The position numbers were made by a program, and so were the translations under genes. Below are positions 6,465-13,146 of a stretch of 15,446 bases of DNA, piece by piece. Below the pieces are notes generated by a model, which saw only the letters and a list, made by a program, of their open reading frames with translations, did not search any database and had not been told where the DNA came from. How positions within the stretch are numbered: the first letter of the stretch is position 1; every line of letters begins with the position of its first letter. The stretch is from Syntrophaceae bacterium UBA7544 (GTDB lineage Bacteria; Desulfobacterota; Syntrophia; Syntrophales; Smithellaceae), in contig DLME01000116.1 in NCBI GenBank assembly GCA_002479215.1, positions 1,324 through 16,769 of the forward strand, given 5' to 3'.

Positions 6465-6803
6465 TTAGAGGCTTTCCGGACCGGTCTCTCCCGTTCGTAT
6501 GCGAACGACCTGTTCCACCCTGGTAACGAAGATCTTTCCGTCACCGATTTTCCCTGTACGAGCTGACTGTTGGATAGCCTTCATCGCAGGGTCCAGCTGC
6601 TCGTCATTGACCACGATAGTGAGCATCAACTTGGGCACGAACTTAATCTCGAACTCAGTACCCCTGTATGACTCAGTGTGGCCTTTCTGGTGTCCAAACC
6701 CCTTTACCTCCAAAACTGTCACTCCCTGGACACCAATATCCAGCAATGCTTTTTGTACCTCTTCCATTTTCTCCCACTTTATGATTGCCTCAATTTTTAC
6801 CAT
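6465..6803 (-). CDS. glnK: P-II nitrogen regulatory protein 1 (GlnK-type), Phe at position 51
   Basis: A full-length 112-aa P-II protein. It starts MVKIEAIIKWEKMEEVQKAL, followed by TVLEVKGFGHQKGHTESYRG (T-loop base with Q39 and Tyr46), KFVPK with K58, then TGKIGDGKIF (B-loop) and VVRIRTGETG (C-loop). These are the trimer-forming, ATP/ADP- and 2-oxoglutarate-binding parts that let P-II block the ammonium channel. Position 51, the uridylylated Tyr of enteric GlnB/GlnK, is Phe here (RGTEF), so control by GlnD-type uridylylation is not expected and binding would be ligand-driven. The start is supported by GGGAGGTG 6 bases upstream. It is the first gene after the sigma-54 promoter, 108 bases before amtB, the classic glnK-amtB order. 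The symbol is assigned from this order. Confidence 0.95.
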   Translation of the reverse strand: MVKIEAIIKWEKMEEVQKALLDIGVQGVTVLEVKGFGHQKGHTESYRGTEFEIKFVPKLMLTIVVNDEQLDPAMKAIQQSARTGKIGDGKIFVTRVEQVVRIRTGETGPESL

Positions 6804-6847
6804 GACACACCTCCCTCTTGAGCTGAAATATCATTGGCTTTAGAAAG

Positions 6848-6864
6848 AGCATCCTTCGTGCCAA
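6848..6864 (-). promoter_or_regulatory. Sigma-54 (-24/-12) promoter of the glnK-amtB operon
   Basis: The minus strand reads TTGGCACGAAGGATGCT against the consensus TGGCACG-N4-TTGCW, with the GG and GC doublets exactly 10 bases apart and one mismatch (ATGC for TTGC). Transcription would start near 6837, giving a leader of about 34 bases with a strong ribosome site. Confidence 0.85.
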
Positions 6865-6973
6865 TGCCTAGATTTGGCGCGATAAAAGTTATAAGTCGCT
6901 ACGATGAAAGGTAAAATTATCGATTTGTAGTTTTGAGACGATCGGAAAGACGAATGAAAAAACCGACAAAACG

Positions 6974-7014
6974 GTAGGAATACGAACTTTAACCTTCAGA
7001 TTTGTAGGAATACG
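6974..7014 (-). promoter_or_regulatory. Candidate enhancer: paired GTAGGAATACG motifs
   Basis: The 11-mer GTAGGAATACG occurs at 6974-6984 and again at 7004-7014 in the same orientation, offset by 30 bases (about three helical turns). The pair lies 110-165 bases upstream of the sigma-54 promoter, the usual distance for activator sites looped by an enhancer-binding protein. It does not fit the classical NifA TGT-N10-ACA or NtrC GCAC-N6-GTGC sites, so the binding protein is inferred to be the neighbouring NifA-like regulator or the stand-alone Fis-like protein. Confidence 0.5.
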
Positions 7015-7039
7015 TTTGAATACAATTTATCTGGAAAGA

Positions 7040-8596
7040 TTATTTCATTTGCCTCGGATCGATCCTGAATTTTGCCACCCTGAGGCTCATGATTCTCTCG
7101 GTCAATCCTAGGATTCGTGCGGCCTTGGCCATGTTGCCGCGGCAGCATTTCAATGCATCGGTGATCATCTCCTTTTCCAGGGAGATCAGCATGTCCTGCA
7201 AGGTACCTTTCGACTCTTGGATGGGGGAGTCATCACTTTTCTGCAGATTTGGCGGCAAATGGTGGGTCCTGATGACACCGTCAGTGCAGAGGATAATTGC
7301 CCGTTCGATGCAGTTTTCAAGTTCGCGGACGTTTCCCGGCCAGTGGTAGTGTATCAACAGATCTGTTGCCGGCGCAGAGATGCTCACGATTTTTCTTCCC
7401 AATTCAGTGGCGTACTTTTCGATGAAATGATTGGCCAGCAGGATGATGTCTGTCTTTCGCTCCCGGAGGGGCGGAACGACAATCGGGAAGATGCTCAGCC
7501 TGTAATAAAGGTCTTCGCGGAACTTTCCTTCTTTGATTAACACTTCCAAGTCCCTGTTCGTTGCGGCGATAATCCGAATGTTCACCTTTATGCTTGTATT
7601 GCCGCCGATACGCTCAAAAACCCGTTCCTGAAGGACGCGCAGTAGCTTTGTCTGAACGGCTGGCGGGAGATCGCCGATTTCATCAAGGAAGATGGTGCCA
7701 TTGTTGGCGAGTTCAAAACGGCCCTTGCGAAACATGGTGGCTCCGGTGAAGGCACCCTTTTCATGCCCGAAAAGCTCGCTTTCGATAAGGGACTCTGGCA
7801 GGGCTGCACAGTTGACGATGATGTAAGGACCGCTGGCGTAACTTGAATTGTAATGGATCGCGTGGGCAACGCGTTCCTTACCAACGCCGCTTTCGCCCAG
7901 GATCAGAACCGTGGCATTTGTGCGGCAGACCTTTTCGATCAGGCCATAGATGTTCTGCATGACTTTGGCGTTGCCGATAATGGTTTTGGGGCCATACCTG
8001 ATCTTCAGTTCATCATGCAGCCGGAGGTTTTCTTCCTTGATCTTGTCAAGCTCTTCCTGCGCCAGTTGCCGCAAGCGGACCGCTTGCGAGATGGTCGATG
8101 CGATAATGGTGAGAAGCCTGACGTCCTCTTCAAAGGCAGTGTCTTCGTGAAACAGACGATCCACGGAAAGCGTTCCGATAACCTCATTGCCTATTTTAAT
8201 GGGAATGCAGATAAAGGCGATATCGCGCTTATCCAGTTTTTCCCGTGAGCCCGTTCTGTCCAGAAAAAGAGGGCTATCGGAAATCCGGGGCACGATGACG
8301 GGTTGTCCCGTATCGATTACCTTGCCGGTAATGCCTTCACCTATAAGGTATTTCCCCTTAGCCTGTTCATCAGGCAGTAGTCCGTACGCCTCTTCGATAA
8401 CAACTTCTCCGCTGCTGCGGTTCAATATAGTTAGGGCGCTGCGTGGCATTTCCATATTTTCGGCCATTACCTGAAGGACAAACTTCAAGGCTGCCTTGAG
8501 GTCAAGGCTTTCACTCAGCTTTTTACTTATCTCAAAAAGCAGGGAAAGCTCTTTTATTTCACGTGATACCCTGTCACTTTCGCTGTAAGGCGCCAT
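7040..8596 (-). CDS. NifA-like sigma-54-dependent transcriptional activator (GAF-AAA+-Fis)
   Basis: An enhancer-binding activator of sigma-54 RNA polymerase. With residues counted from a possible TTG start at 8614 (524 aa), a GAF sensor spans about 24-180. A coiled linker (185-205) leads to the AAA+ domain: Walker A GESGVGKE (240-247), the sigma-54-contacting loop GAFTGA (287-292), Walker B TIFLDEIGD (307-315) and the arginine-finger region FREDLYYRL (365-373). The Fis-type HTH at 493-518 is GNMAKAARILGLTERIMSLR. I place the start at ATG 8596 (518 aa), because GGAG sits 8 bases before it. The layout is that of NifA/AnfA/VnfA. There is no receiver domain, so control is through GAF ligand or protein contact, possibly P-II. 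It lies upstream of the glnK-amtB sigma-54 promoter on the same strand and is its likely activator. Whether it controls nitrogen fixation genes cannot be seen here. Confidence 0.92.
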   Translation of the reverse strand: MAPYSESDRVSREIKELSLLFEISKKLSESLDLKAALKFVLQVMAENMEMPRSALTILNRSSGEVVIEEAYGLLPDEQAKGKYLIGEGITGKVIDTGQPVIVPRISDSPLFLDRTGSREKLDKRDIAFICIPIKIGNEVIGTLSVDRLFHEDTAFEEDVRLLTIIASTISQAVRLRQLAQEELDKIKEENLRLHDELKIRYGPKTIIGNAKVMQNIYGLIEKVCRTNATVLILGESGVGKERVAHAIHYNSSYASGPYIIVNCAALPESLIESELFGHEKGAFTGATMFRKGRFELANNGTIFLDEIGDLPPAVQTKLLRVLQERVFERIGGNTSIKVNIRIIAATNRDLEVLIKEGKFREDLYYRLSIFPIVVPPLRERKTDIILLANHFIEKYATELGRKIVSISAPATDLLIHYHWPGNVRELENCIERAIILCTDGVIRTHHLPPNLQKSDDSPIQESKGTLQDMLISLEKEMITDALKCCRGNMAKAARILGLTERIMSLRVAKFRIDPRQMK

Positions 8597-9026
8597 ACGA
8601 AATGCTCCATTCAAACTTTATGGCTTATTTCTATAGACACTTTATAACATCAAGATTCATGCCACTGATTATTATTATTGTAAGCTATGAAGATTAAAGA
8701 TCTAACTATAATTAAAGGCGACGAAAAATCCCTGGTTGAAGAACTGTTTCGTTATGAATAATTGAAGTCGGTACATAATTGTGCTGAATAAGGCAATCAA
8801 TTGACCTGTCTATGATACTTGTACCACATGTTAAGTTAGAGCTCAGCCATTTTTTGATTATTTCCGATTGAAATGTTGTGTGAATTGGGAAAATGAAAAA
8901 ACAACAGTACAGGAAGAAGTCTTCTTTTTTCAAAATCCTGTCGATCAAGAATGCCATGTTAAGGCTTTCATCTACAAATGTTCAATAGAGGGTAGTTATC
9001 AAAATTGATGATTACGAATGGAAAGA
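8597..9026. other. Spacer with no convincing gene
   Basis: AT-rich spacer between the regulator and the protease region. It holds a 24-aa plus-strand ORF (8687-8761, MKIKDLTIIKGDEKSLVEEL and four more residues) and an 81-aa minus-strand frame (8712-8957) whose Cys/Phe-rich sequence does not look like a folded protein. Neither has a good ribosome site. I see no clear promoter for the regulator gene, although TTGATG and TATAGA elements occur with poor spacing near 8625-8655. Confidence 0.4.
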
Positions 9027-9081
9027 GAGTAACGTAAAAATCAGCCGGAGCGTAGCGATCGGCTGGATTGATTTGTTATGC
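9027..9081 (-). other. Candidate attC-like recombination site, or intrinsic terminator of the protease gene
   Basis: The minus strand begins with GCATAAC and ends with GTTACTC. Between them is a hairpin, with AATCAGCCG (9039-9047) pairing with CGGCTGGATT (9060-9069) and one extra unpaired G in the stem. That layout (AAC...GTT outer arms, inner arms with an extrahelical base, short variable loop) is that of a short integron attC, 55 bp long and about 70 bases beyond the protease stop. The same stem is followed on the minus strand by ATTTTTAC, so it would also serve as a rho-independent terminator. I cannot separate the two readings by eye. Confidence 0.4.
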
Positions 9082-9151
9082 TTTCCAGTGTCTTCAAATA
9101 GTCCTCAATCCATTCCAAAATTCCCTAGTGAATATTTCGTTGGAGGCATGA

Positions 9152-10363
9152 TCACGGTATCGGAGCTTTTGATACGGGCTGACTTTTAATCTTTTGTGCT
9201 TTTGTTCGCATCATGTGGGATTCATCACTGCGCTTAGCGATTTCCAACATATTTGCATAGGTTTCAATGGTTTCAACTAGTTGTGAACTTTCCGGTGCCT
9301 GTCGTTCCAAAATATCTATAGATTCCTTAAATTTGGCCTCAGCAGCTTTAAGGTCACCTTTAGCGGTTTTGTCTGAGGCGATAGCGCTTGCGAATAAAGC
9401 TTTCACAAGGTCACTCGCGAGAATATCATTTATTTTGTCTGCTGGAACAACCAGTGCTATGCCGGAATTCTGTTTCGTCTCCTTATCTGGATAATAAGCG
9501 CTCATTACTCCTAACAAAAGGTAAGTGTACCCTTCATATTTCACCTCAGTACTTTCTCTTACGCCACCCAGTCGTAAAAAAACAGGAGACCCGCTATTTC
9601 CACCAAAAGACGTTACTTCCGCCAGGTATATTTGGGTTTTCTTGTCAGGTCTCTTATCATCTACTAAAACATCCTCACCCGGCAAAAGTGCTAAGTGACC
9701 ATGGCGCACAATAGGGTAATTTTTTTTGGAACCTGCAAATCCTCCAAAGAAGCCTGAAAACAATACTTCATCATTCTCGTTTACATACTTTTCCGAAACG
9801 ATAGATTTCGTGGCAAACAAGTCTTGGGCGATAGTTTTAAAATCAACAGAGTTTGTGTTAATAGACAGCCAGTGTAAAGCGACGTCAGCAACAGGGTCTG
9901 ATCTATCTACAAACCAACGGAGGTCGCCGCGCGAATCTATTATTTCTATGTTCGATTGGTCACGAAGTTGTCCCGATGGATGGTTAGATTCAATTTTATT
10001 GAAAAATACGGTCACATTCTTAGCGTATGGTCCCGGTTTATGATCGGGAGTTGATTGCCGTATCATATGTTTGGCGGTGACAAGAAAGATATAGCCTTGC
10101 TGGTAACCGGTAGCGTCTTTACCCAATTCTGGAATAGAAACAAAAATCAAGAAGCCCGTACCGATTGTGGATTTAGTCAGTGGCTGTTTTTTAGCATTCG
10201 ATATGTTAGGAGTTGTAGAATCTTCCCAGTCAGTCTGAAGAAAAACAACGGCCTTCTTAATTTGGTTGATTATAATTTCCTGAGTTGGCGCTGTGCTCTG
10301 AGCGTAAGCAGAGGTGCATGAAATGAGAATAAAAAATATTAAGACGGATGTCATCTTTTTCAT
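9152..10363 (-). CDS. Secreted trypsin-like (S1-fold) serine protease with TPR-like C-terminal tail
   Basis: An exported protein of about 403 aa. The signal peptide MKKMTSVLIFFILISCTSAYA could be cut after AYA; LISC also fits a lipobox, so it may be a lipoprotein. The trypsin-like triad is visible: His in FLVTAKHMI (about 99), Asp in DPVADVALHWL (about 160) and Ser in GGNSGSP (about 257), which carries the family's GNSGSP signature. Residues about 325-390 are helical (GDLKAAEAKFKESIDILER, then ETIETYANMLEIAKRSDE), like two tetratricopeptide repeats, suggesting partner binding. The start at 10363 is preferred because AAGGAG lies 8 bases upstream; an ATG at 10369 is too close to it. It would act in the periplasm or at the envelope. 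It is flanked by GTTATGC-type sites and a copy of the 177-bp element, so it may be an inserted gene. The substrate is unknown. Confidence 0.85.
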   Translation of the reverse strand: MKKMTSVLIFFILISCTSAYAQSTAPTQEIIINQIKKAVVFLQTDWEDSTTPNISNAKKQPLTKSTIGTGFLIFVSIPELGKDATGYQQGYIFLVTAKHMIRQSTPDHKPGPYAKNVTVFFNKIESNHPSGQLRDQSNIEIIDSRGDLRWFVDRSDPVADVALHWLSINTNSVDFKTIAQDLFATKSIVSEKYVNENDEVLFSGFFGGFAGSKKNYPIVRHGHLALLPGEDVLVDDKRPDKKTQIYLAEVTSFGGNSGSPVFLRLGGVRESTEVKYEGYTYLLLGVMSAYYPDKETKQNSGIALVVPADKINDILASDLVKALFASAIASDKTAKGDLKAAEAKFKESIDILERQAPESSQLVETIETYANMLEIAKRSDESHMMRTKAQKIKSQPVSKAPIP

Positions 10364-10406
10364 ATGCATATCTCCTTAGCATTTTATTTTCTTTGAGGTG
10401 GCATAA

Positions 10407-10583
10407 CAATTAATATACGAACTTCGCTTCTTCCGATAATTTGAGTATCAAAATAACATAACACCCTTTTTCTTGAAAGGAAAATATTCCATTATTTTCA
10501 GCAAATACCTATTTATAGCATTTCGTATTTCATGGTAATAAGGATTAAAAACGAACTTCGTAAAACGTGGAAAATTTGTCCAA
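10407..10583 (-). repeat. 177-bp dispersed element, copy 2
   Basis: The gapless partner of 466-642. CGAACTTCG occurs near both ends (10419-10427 and 10552-10560). In the minus orientation it finishes with TTCGTATATTAATTGTTATGCC, 38 bases before the protease ATG at 10363. The first heptamer outside it on the plus strand is GCATAAC (10401-10407). Like copy 1 it has no open frame. Confidence 0.85.
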
Positions 10584-10775
10584 CTGCTATATTGATTACT
10601 GCTTGAAAGGAAGTATGCTCACCAAAATTGCTGGATGCTTGACTTCAGGAAGAAGTCGATTATCTGTTTCACCTACGAGTCCACTGCCTTTATGAACTAA
10701 CAAAAGTGCGGAATATCAATTGTGATCTACAATATGATAAGAAATTAGGTTTGACCTTTTTTCTTCTCACCGACC
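10584..10775. other. Spacer without recognisable features
   Basis: AT-rich, with no ORF that has a ribosome site. It contains TGTTTCACCTAC (about 10668), which also occurs near 2744; this is probably chance. I see no terminator for the DUF2971 gene. Confidence 0.35.
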
Positions 10776-11722
10776 CTATAAAGCTCTGTATGGTATTTCT
10801 GATTTTATCAATTCAATATCGTTATCGTCAAAACCTGCCTTTTGTAGGCAATCACGTGCAAATTGAAGCGCCTTTGGCTTATCTGCTGAAGGACCTATGA
10901 AGACCTTTTTAAGCGCCTTTGCAGCCAAAGAACGCCAATCAAATTCTCTGTATTTGATCAACGAATATGAGCGGCTTCTGTAATTTACAGTAGGGGTCGT
11001 ACCAGCAGAGTGTATCTGGAGAAACCTATATTCCTCCTCGCTTTCGTAGGCTCTGTGCTTGCAGAACATAGCTGGGTATAAGCTGTTATGAGTGAGAGAA
11101 TAGAGCAGCTTTTTTTTAATGCATCTTCGCCCAAATCCTCTTTACGTGGAAAAGGATTTATGAGAAACAGTCTTTCGACCAAGTCCCTTTGTATCTCGTC
11201 GAGTTTTCTGTCATTATATGTAACAGGAAATGTAGCGTTGAAGATTCCATGTCCAGGTGTTGAAATGTCCATCTCGAACGCTTTTTCGAGGATTTCTGTA
11301 TCAAATCCAATAGTGAAGCCACGACCATTATCTGCATATGCACGCCATTGTCCAAGCTCATCTCCTTCCGAGCTGAATGAACAAACAAAGAAAATTAAGG
11401 GAAGTATTTTTTTGTCCACGGAAATTTTAAAAAATTCAGCAATGCTCTTCCCATCTGAATGACCATTAGCTATTTTAGCGTCTAATGCTTTGATAAAATA
11501 TGATAAACCGTGTATCACCTCGGAGGGATCGTTGAGAGCAAAAATATCAGTCAGCCAAAGTTTCCCTGTTTCTAGTATTCCTCTAAGCCCGACGTCGTTA
11601 GTATAATGATAAATAACTGGTGGAACAGTCTGATCCAACTTACGAACTATATCATCATTGATGCGAACAGATTCCCTATCAAATTCGTAGAACGCGTTAA
11701 GAATAGTCGCCATGTCGGCCAT
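10776..11722 (-). pseudogene. DUF2971 family gene broken by a frameshift
   Basis: Two overlapping minus-strand frames together make one DUF2971 protein. The first (11722-10985) begins MADMATILNAF and holds the family's opening signature VIYHYTNDVGLRGILETGKL (start) and ALNDPSE, followed by CSFSSEGDELGQWRAYADNGRGF. The second (11069-10776) continues with MFCKHRAYESEEEYRFLQIH, the expected K-H-x-x-(F/Y)-x-x-E-x-E-(F/W/Y)-R segment, and ends ELIKSEIPYRAL. The switch falls near 11060-11072, in the sequence CAGCTATGTTCTGC. In the first frame the reading runs on as an unrelated 30-residue tail. The role of DUF2971 is unknown, although members are common in accessory and defence regions. It has a GAGGAG ribosome site 4-5 bases before the ATG. 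It may be a recent mutation or a single-base sequencing error. Confidence 0.85.
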
Positions 11723-11868
11723 ATTGCTCCTCGATATTTCAACAATATTTCATAAGAGATTATCTTTGAAAGTATAAATTTAAGGAGATCATGTGTCAAT
11801 TAAAAAAATGGGGGATTATATACTTGTTACAGGAGTAGTTTGTGAAGAAGGCACCATCTCTAGTTCCG

Positions 11869-12309
11869 CTATCTCCCGCGAAAATATGAAGGAGGCCTAC
11901 GTTTGGGTAGGTGATGCGATGGGTTGCTATAAAATTCCCCACAATCCTTTAATTCACACCGCCAACCGCTTGGTTTTTCGGTTAACGGAGATTCAATATT
12001 TTTCATTAAACAAGAGGTACAAAAAAAATGTCCAGATTCTTTAGATTTATAGATGCCAAGTTCTTTAATAAAGTCGTATTTATCTTGCAAACCTTTAGCA
12101 AAAGATTTTTTATTAAGTGCAAGATTATCTTTTTCAAGTTCAAATATCTTCTTTTTCAAGTCAAGGTTTTCAGACACAAGCGCCGCATCATCCTTTTGAA
12201 CCGTAAGTATCAACTTTTGAATTTTAAATATTTCGGCGGCAAGCTTCCGGTCTTGAACGCTACGACCAAGTTGAATAGCAAGATCAACGATGTCTTTAAT
12301 GGTACCCAT
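11869..12309 (-). CDS. Coiled-coil protein with C-terminal zinc ribbon, 146 aa
   Basis: Hypothetical protein with two parts. Residues 1-85 are helical, starting MGTIKDIVDLAIQLGRSVQD, with a heptad-rich segment about 40-68 (SENLDLKKKIFELEKDN) likely to form a coiled coil. Residues 94-130 form a compact zinc ribbon: CTSC at 97-100 and C118/C123 in GWRCELKDCGEFY. The ending is basic and proline-rich. I have the impression of similar standalone proteins in many proteobacterial accessory regions, without an assigned function. AGGAG lies about 7 bases before the ATG. A small basic ORF on the opposite strand starts 64 bases away, so the two may share a divergent promoter region. Nucleic-acid or protein binding through the ribbon is plausible but unproven. 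Confidence 0.8.
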   Translation of the reverse strand: MGTIKDIVDLAIQLGRSVQDRKLAAEIFKIQKLILTVQKDDAALVSENLDLKKKIFELEKDNLALNKKSFAKGLQDKYDFIKELGIYKSKESGHFFCTSCLMKNIESPLTEKPSGWRCELKDCGEFYSNPSHHLPKRRPPSYFRGR

Positions 12310-12372
12310 ATTGTTTCTCCTTTCAAACAGACTACAGTATGTTTTTTAGAGTAAAAAGCAAGGGGATTTTAT

Positions 12373-12549
12373 ATGAAAAGAAAACGCTCAAATATTGATG
12401 AAATAATAGCTTCGTACCACTGCCGGGGGAAAATCTTTAGGGGGAACCGTTGTAAAAAAGTACCTACACGGAGACTGACTGAGGAAAAAACTAAACGCGC
12501 AGCGCAGACATTAATCGGCGCAAAATTATCGAGGCTCCGTCTTAAGTAA
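12373..12549 (+). CDS. Small basic protein, 58 aa, unknown
   Basis: ATG ORF with a good ribosome site (AAGGGG about 7 bases upstream). The protein is strongly basic: it starts MKRKRSNIDEIIASYHCRGK, contains RRLTEEKTKRAAQTLIGAKL and ends SRLRLK. Codon use looks like real coding sequence. Its last 11 codons lie within the left arm of the large imperfect palindrome. On the other strand, the right arm encodes a similar ending (LKLRRK then stop at 13001-13003), so the element appears to include the 3' end of this gene type. I do not recognise a family; a DNA-binding protein or a transposase fragment is possible. Confidence 0.5.
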   Translation: MKRKRSNIDEIIASYHCRGKIFRGNRCKKVPTRRLTEEKTKRAAQTLIGAKLSRLRLK

Positions 12550-13033
12550 AGTTGTCGCCGATTACGTTGCTCTATCCACAGGTTTTCAAATCAAAGCATT
12601 CGGTGACAAAAATCCACCGGGAGGGTAAAAAAGCGCGGTAAATTTTTTCGGCCAATTTTTTTAAACTTACATTTTAATTCGCTTATTTTAGTGTTTCCAT
12701 CAGGCTTCATCAGGGTATATCAGGGTTTATCAGGCTTCATTCCTTTGTAACCGAATACATTAATCCTCACAGCTTTTGAAAGGGCTAAGCTAATCGGTTA
12801 CAAAGGAATGAAGCCTGACTAGCTGTTACTATTCGTGACTATTTGTGACAGAAAATAGGATTATAAGATAAGTAAAACAAAGATTTAAAAAAATTGACCG
12901 CTAAAATATTACTGCTTTTTTTACCACATCGGAGATTTTTTTTCACCGAATAGCTTATCCCAGAGAACCGAAGGTCATATTAATACATTTGACGACAACT
13001 TTACTTACGACGGAGCTTTAATAATCTTGTGCA
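12517..13033. repeat. Imperfect long palindrome (about 515 bp), two inverted copies of repeat family 2
   Basis: The left arm (12517-12754) and right arm (12794-13033) are collinear inverted copies around a 39-base centre. The innermost 25 bases (12730-12754 versus 12794-12818) are perfectly complementary. The outer ends (12533-12559 versus 12991-13017) match at 24 of 27 positions. Between them the shared blocks include GTTTAAAAAAATTGGCCG-type and TTTTTTACC motifs, more diverged in the right arm. The arms also match copy A at 2521-2722. There is no transposase frame inside, so a MITE-like or decayed element is the simplest reading. Confidence 0.85.
12699..12738. repeat. Four 10-bp tandem repeats (ATCAGGNTNY)
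   Basis: ATCAGGCTTC, ATCAGGGTAT, ATCAGGGTTT and ATCAGGCTTC follow each other without gaps at 12699-12738, within the left arm only. The opposite arm carries unrelated sequence at this place, so it is a local expansion. Confidence 0.9.
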
Positions 13034-13075
13034 GATAAATTTGGACACCTCCCCTTCAGCTCTTTCCCCAGACAT
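13001..13075 (-). pseudogene. 24-codon ORF with tail similar to the 58-aa protein, probable remnant
   Basis: The minus strand from 13075 reads MSGERAEGEVSKFICTRLLK followed by LRRK and a stop at 13001-13003. The last residues (TRLLKLRRK) parallel AKLSRLRLK at the end of the basic 58-aa ORF at 12373-12549, in the same frame across the palindrome arms. It is too short to be taken as a gene, but it supports the view that the arms carry a duplicated gene end. Confidence 0.25.
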
Positions 13076-13077
13076 GT

Positions 13078-13146
13078 GTCGCCGATTAGCTTAGCCCAGA
13101 AAACCGAAGGTCATATTAACGTAATCGGCGACAAAATATCACAGGA
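13078..13146 (+). repeat. Repeat family 2, partial copy D (palindromic 55-bp module)
   Basis: A 55-bp module (13078-13132) bounded by GTCGCCGATTA and TAATCGGCGAC, inverted repeats of each other that could form an 11-bp stem. The interior contains ACCGAAGGTCATATTAA, also found in the right arm of the palindrome. It is followed by AAAATATCACAGGA as in copy A. CCGATTAGCTTAGCCC (13082-13097) recurs inverted at 12782-12797. A further half motif, CCGGCGACAACT, lies near 13157-13168. Confidence 0.85.

Noticed and set aside
7217..8474. Several plus-strand frames opposite the NifA-like regulator
   Set aside because: The minus-strand protein has every sigma-54 activator motif in order, so these are shadows.
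8712..8957. 81-aa minus-strand ORF, considered as a second cassette gene after the attC-like site
   Set aside because: No ribosome site, unusual Cys/Phe-rich composition and no domain; kept only as a note on the spacer.
2744..10679. Shared 12-mer TGTTTCACCTAC at about 2744 and 10668
   Set aside because: Flanking sequence does not align beyond the 12 bases, so chance or very old decay is likely.
11793..12044. 83-aa plus-strand ORF with some protein-like residues
   Set aside because: Most of it is antisense to the zinc-ribbon end of the coiled-coil protein, whose Cys pattern and ribosome site are convincing.
12699..13132. Possible CRISPR array from the repeated blocks
   Set aside because: Units are unevenly spaced, in both orientations, with no constant repeat/unique spacer pattern and no cas genes.
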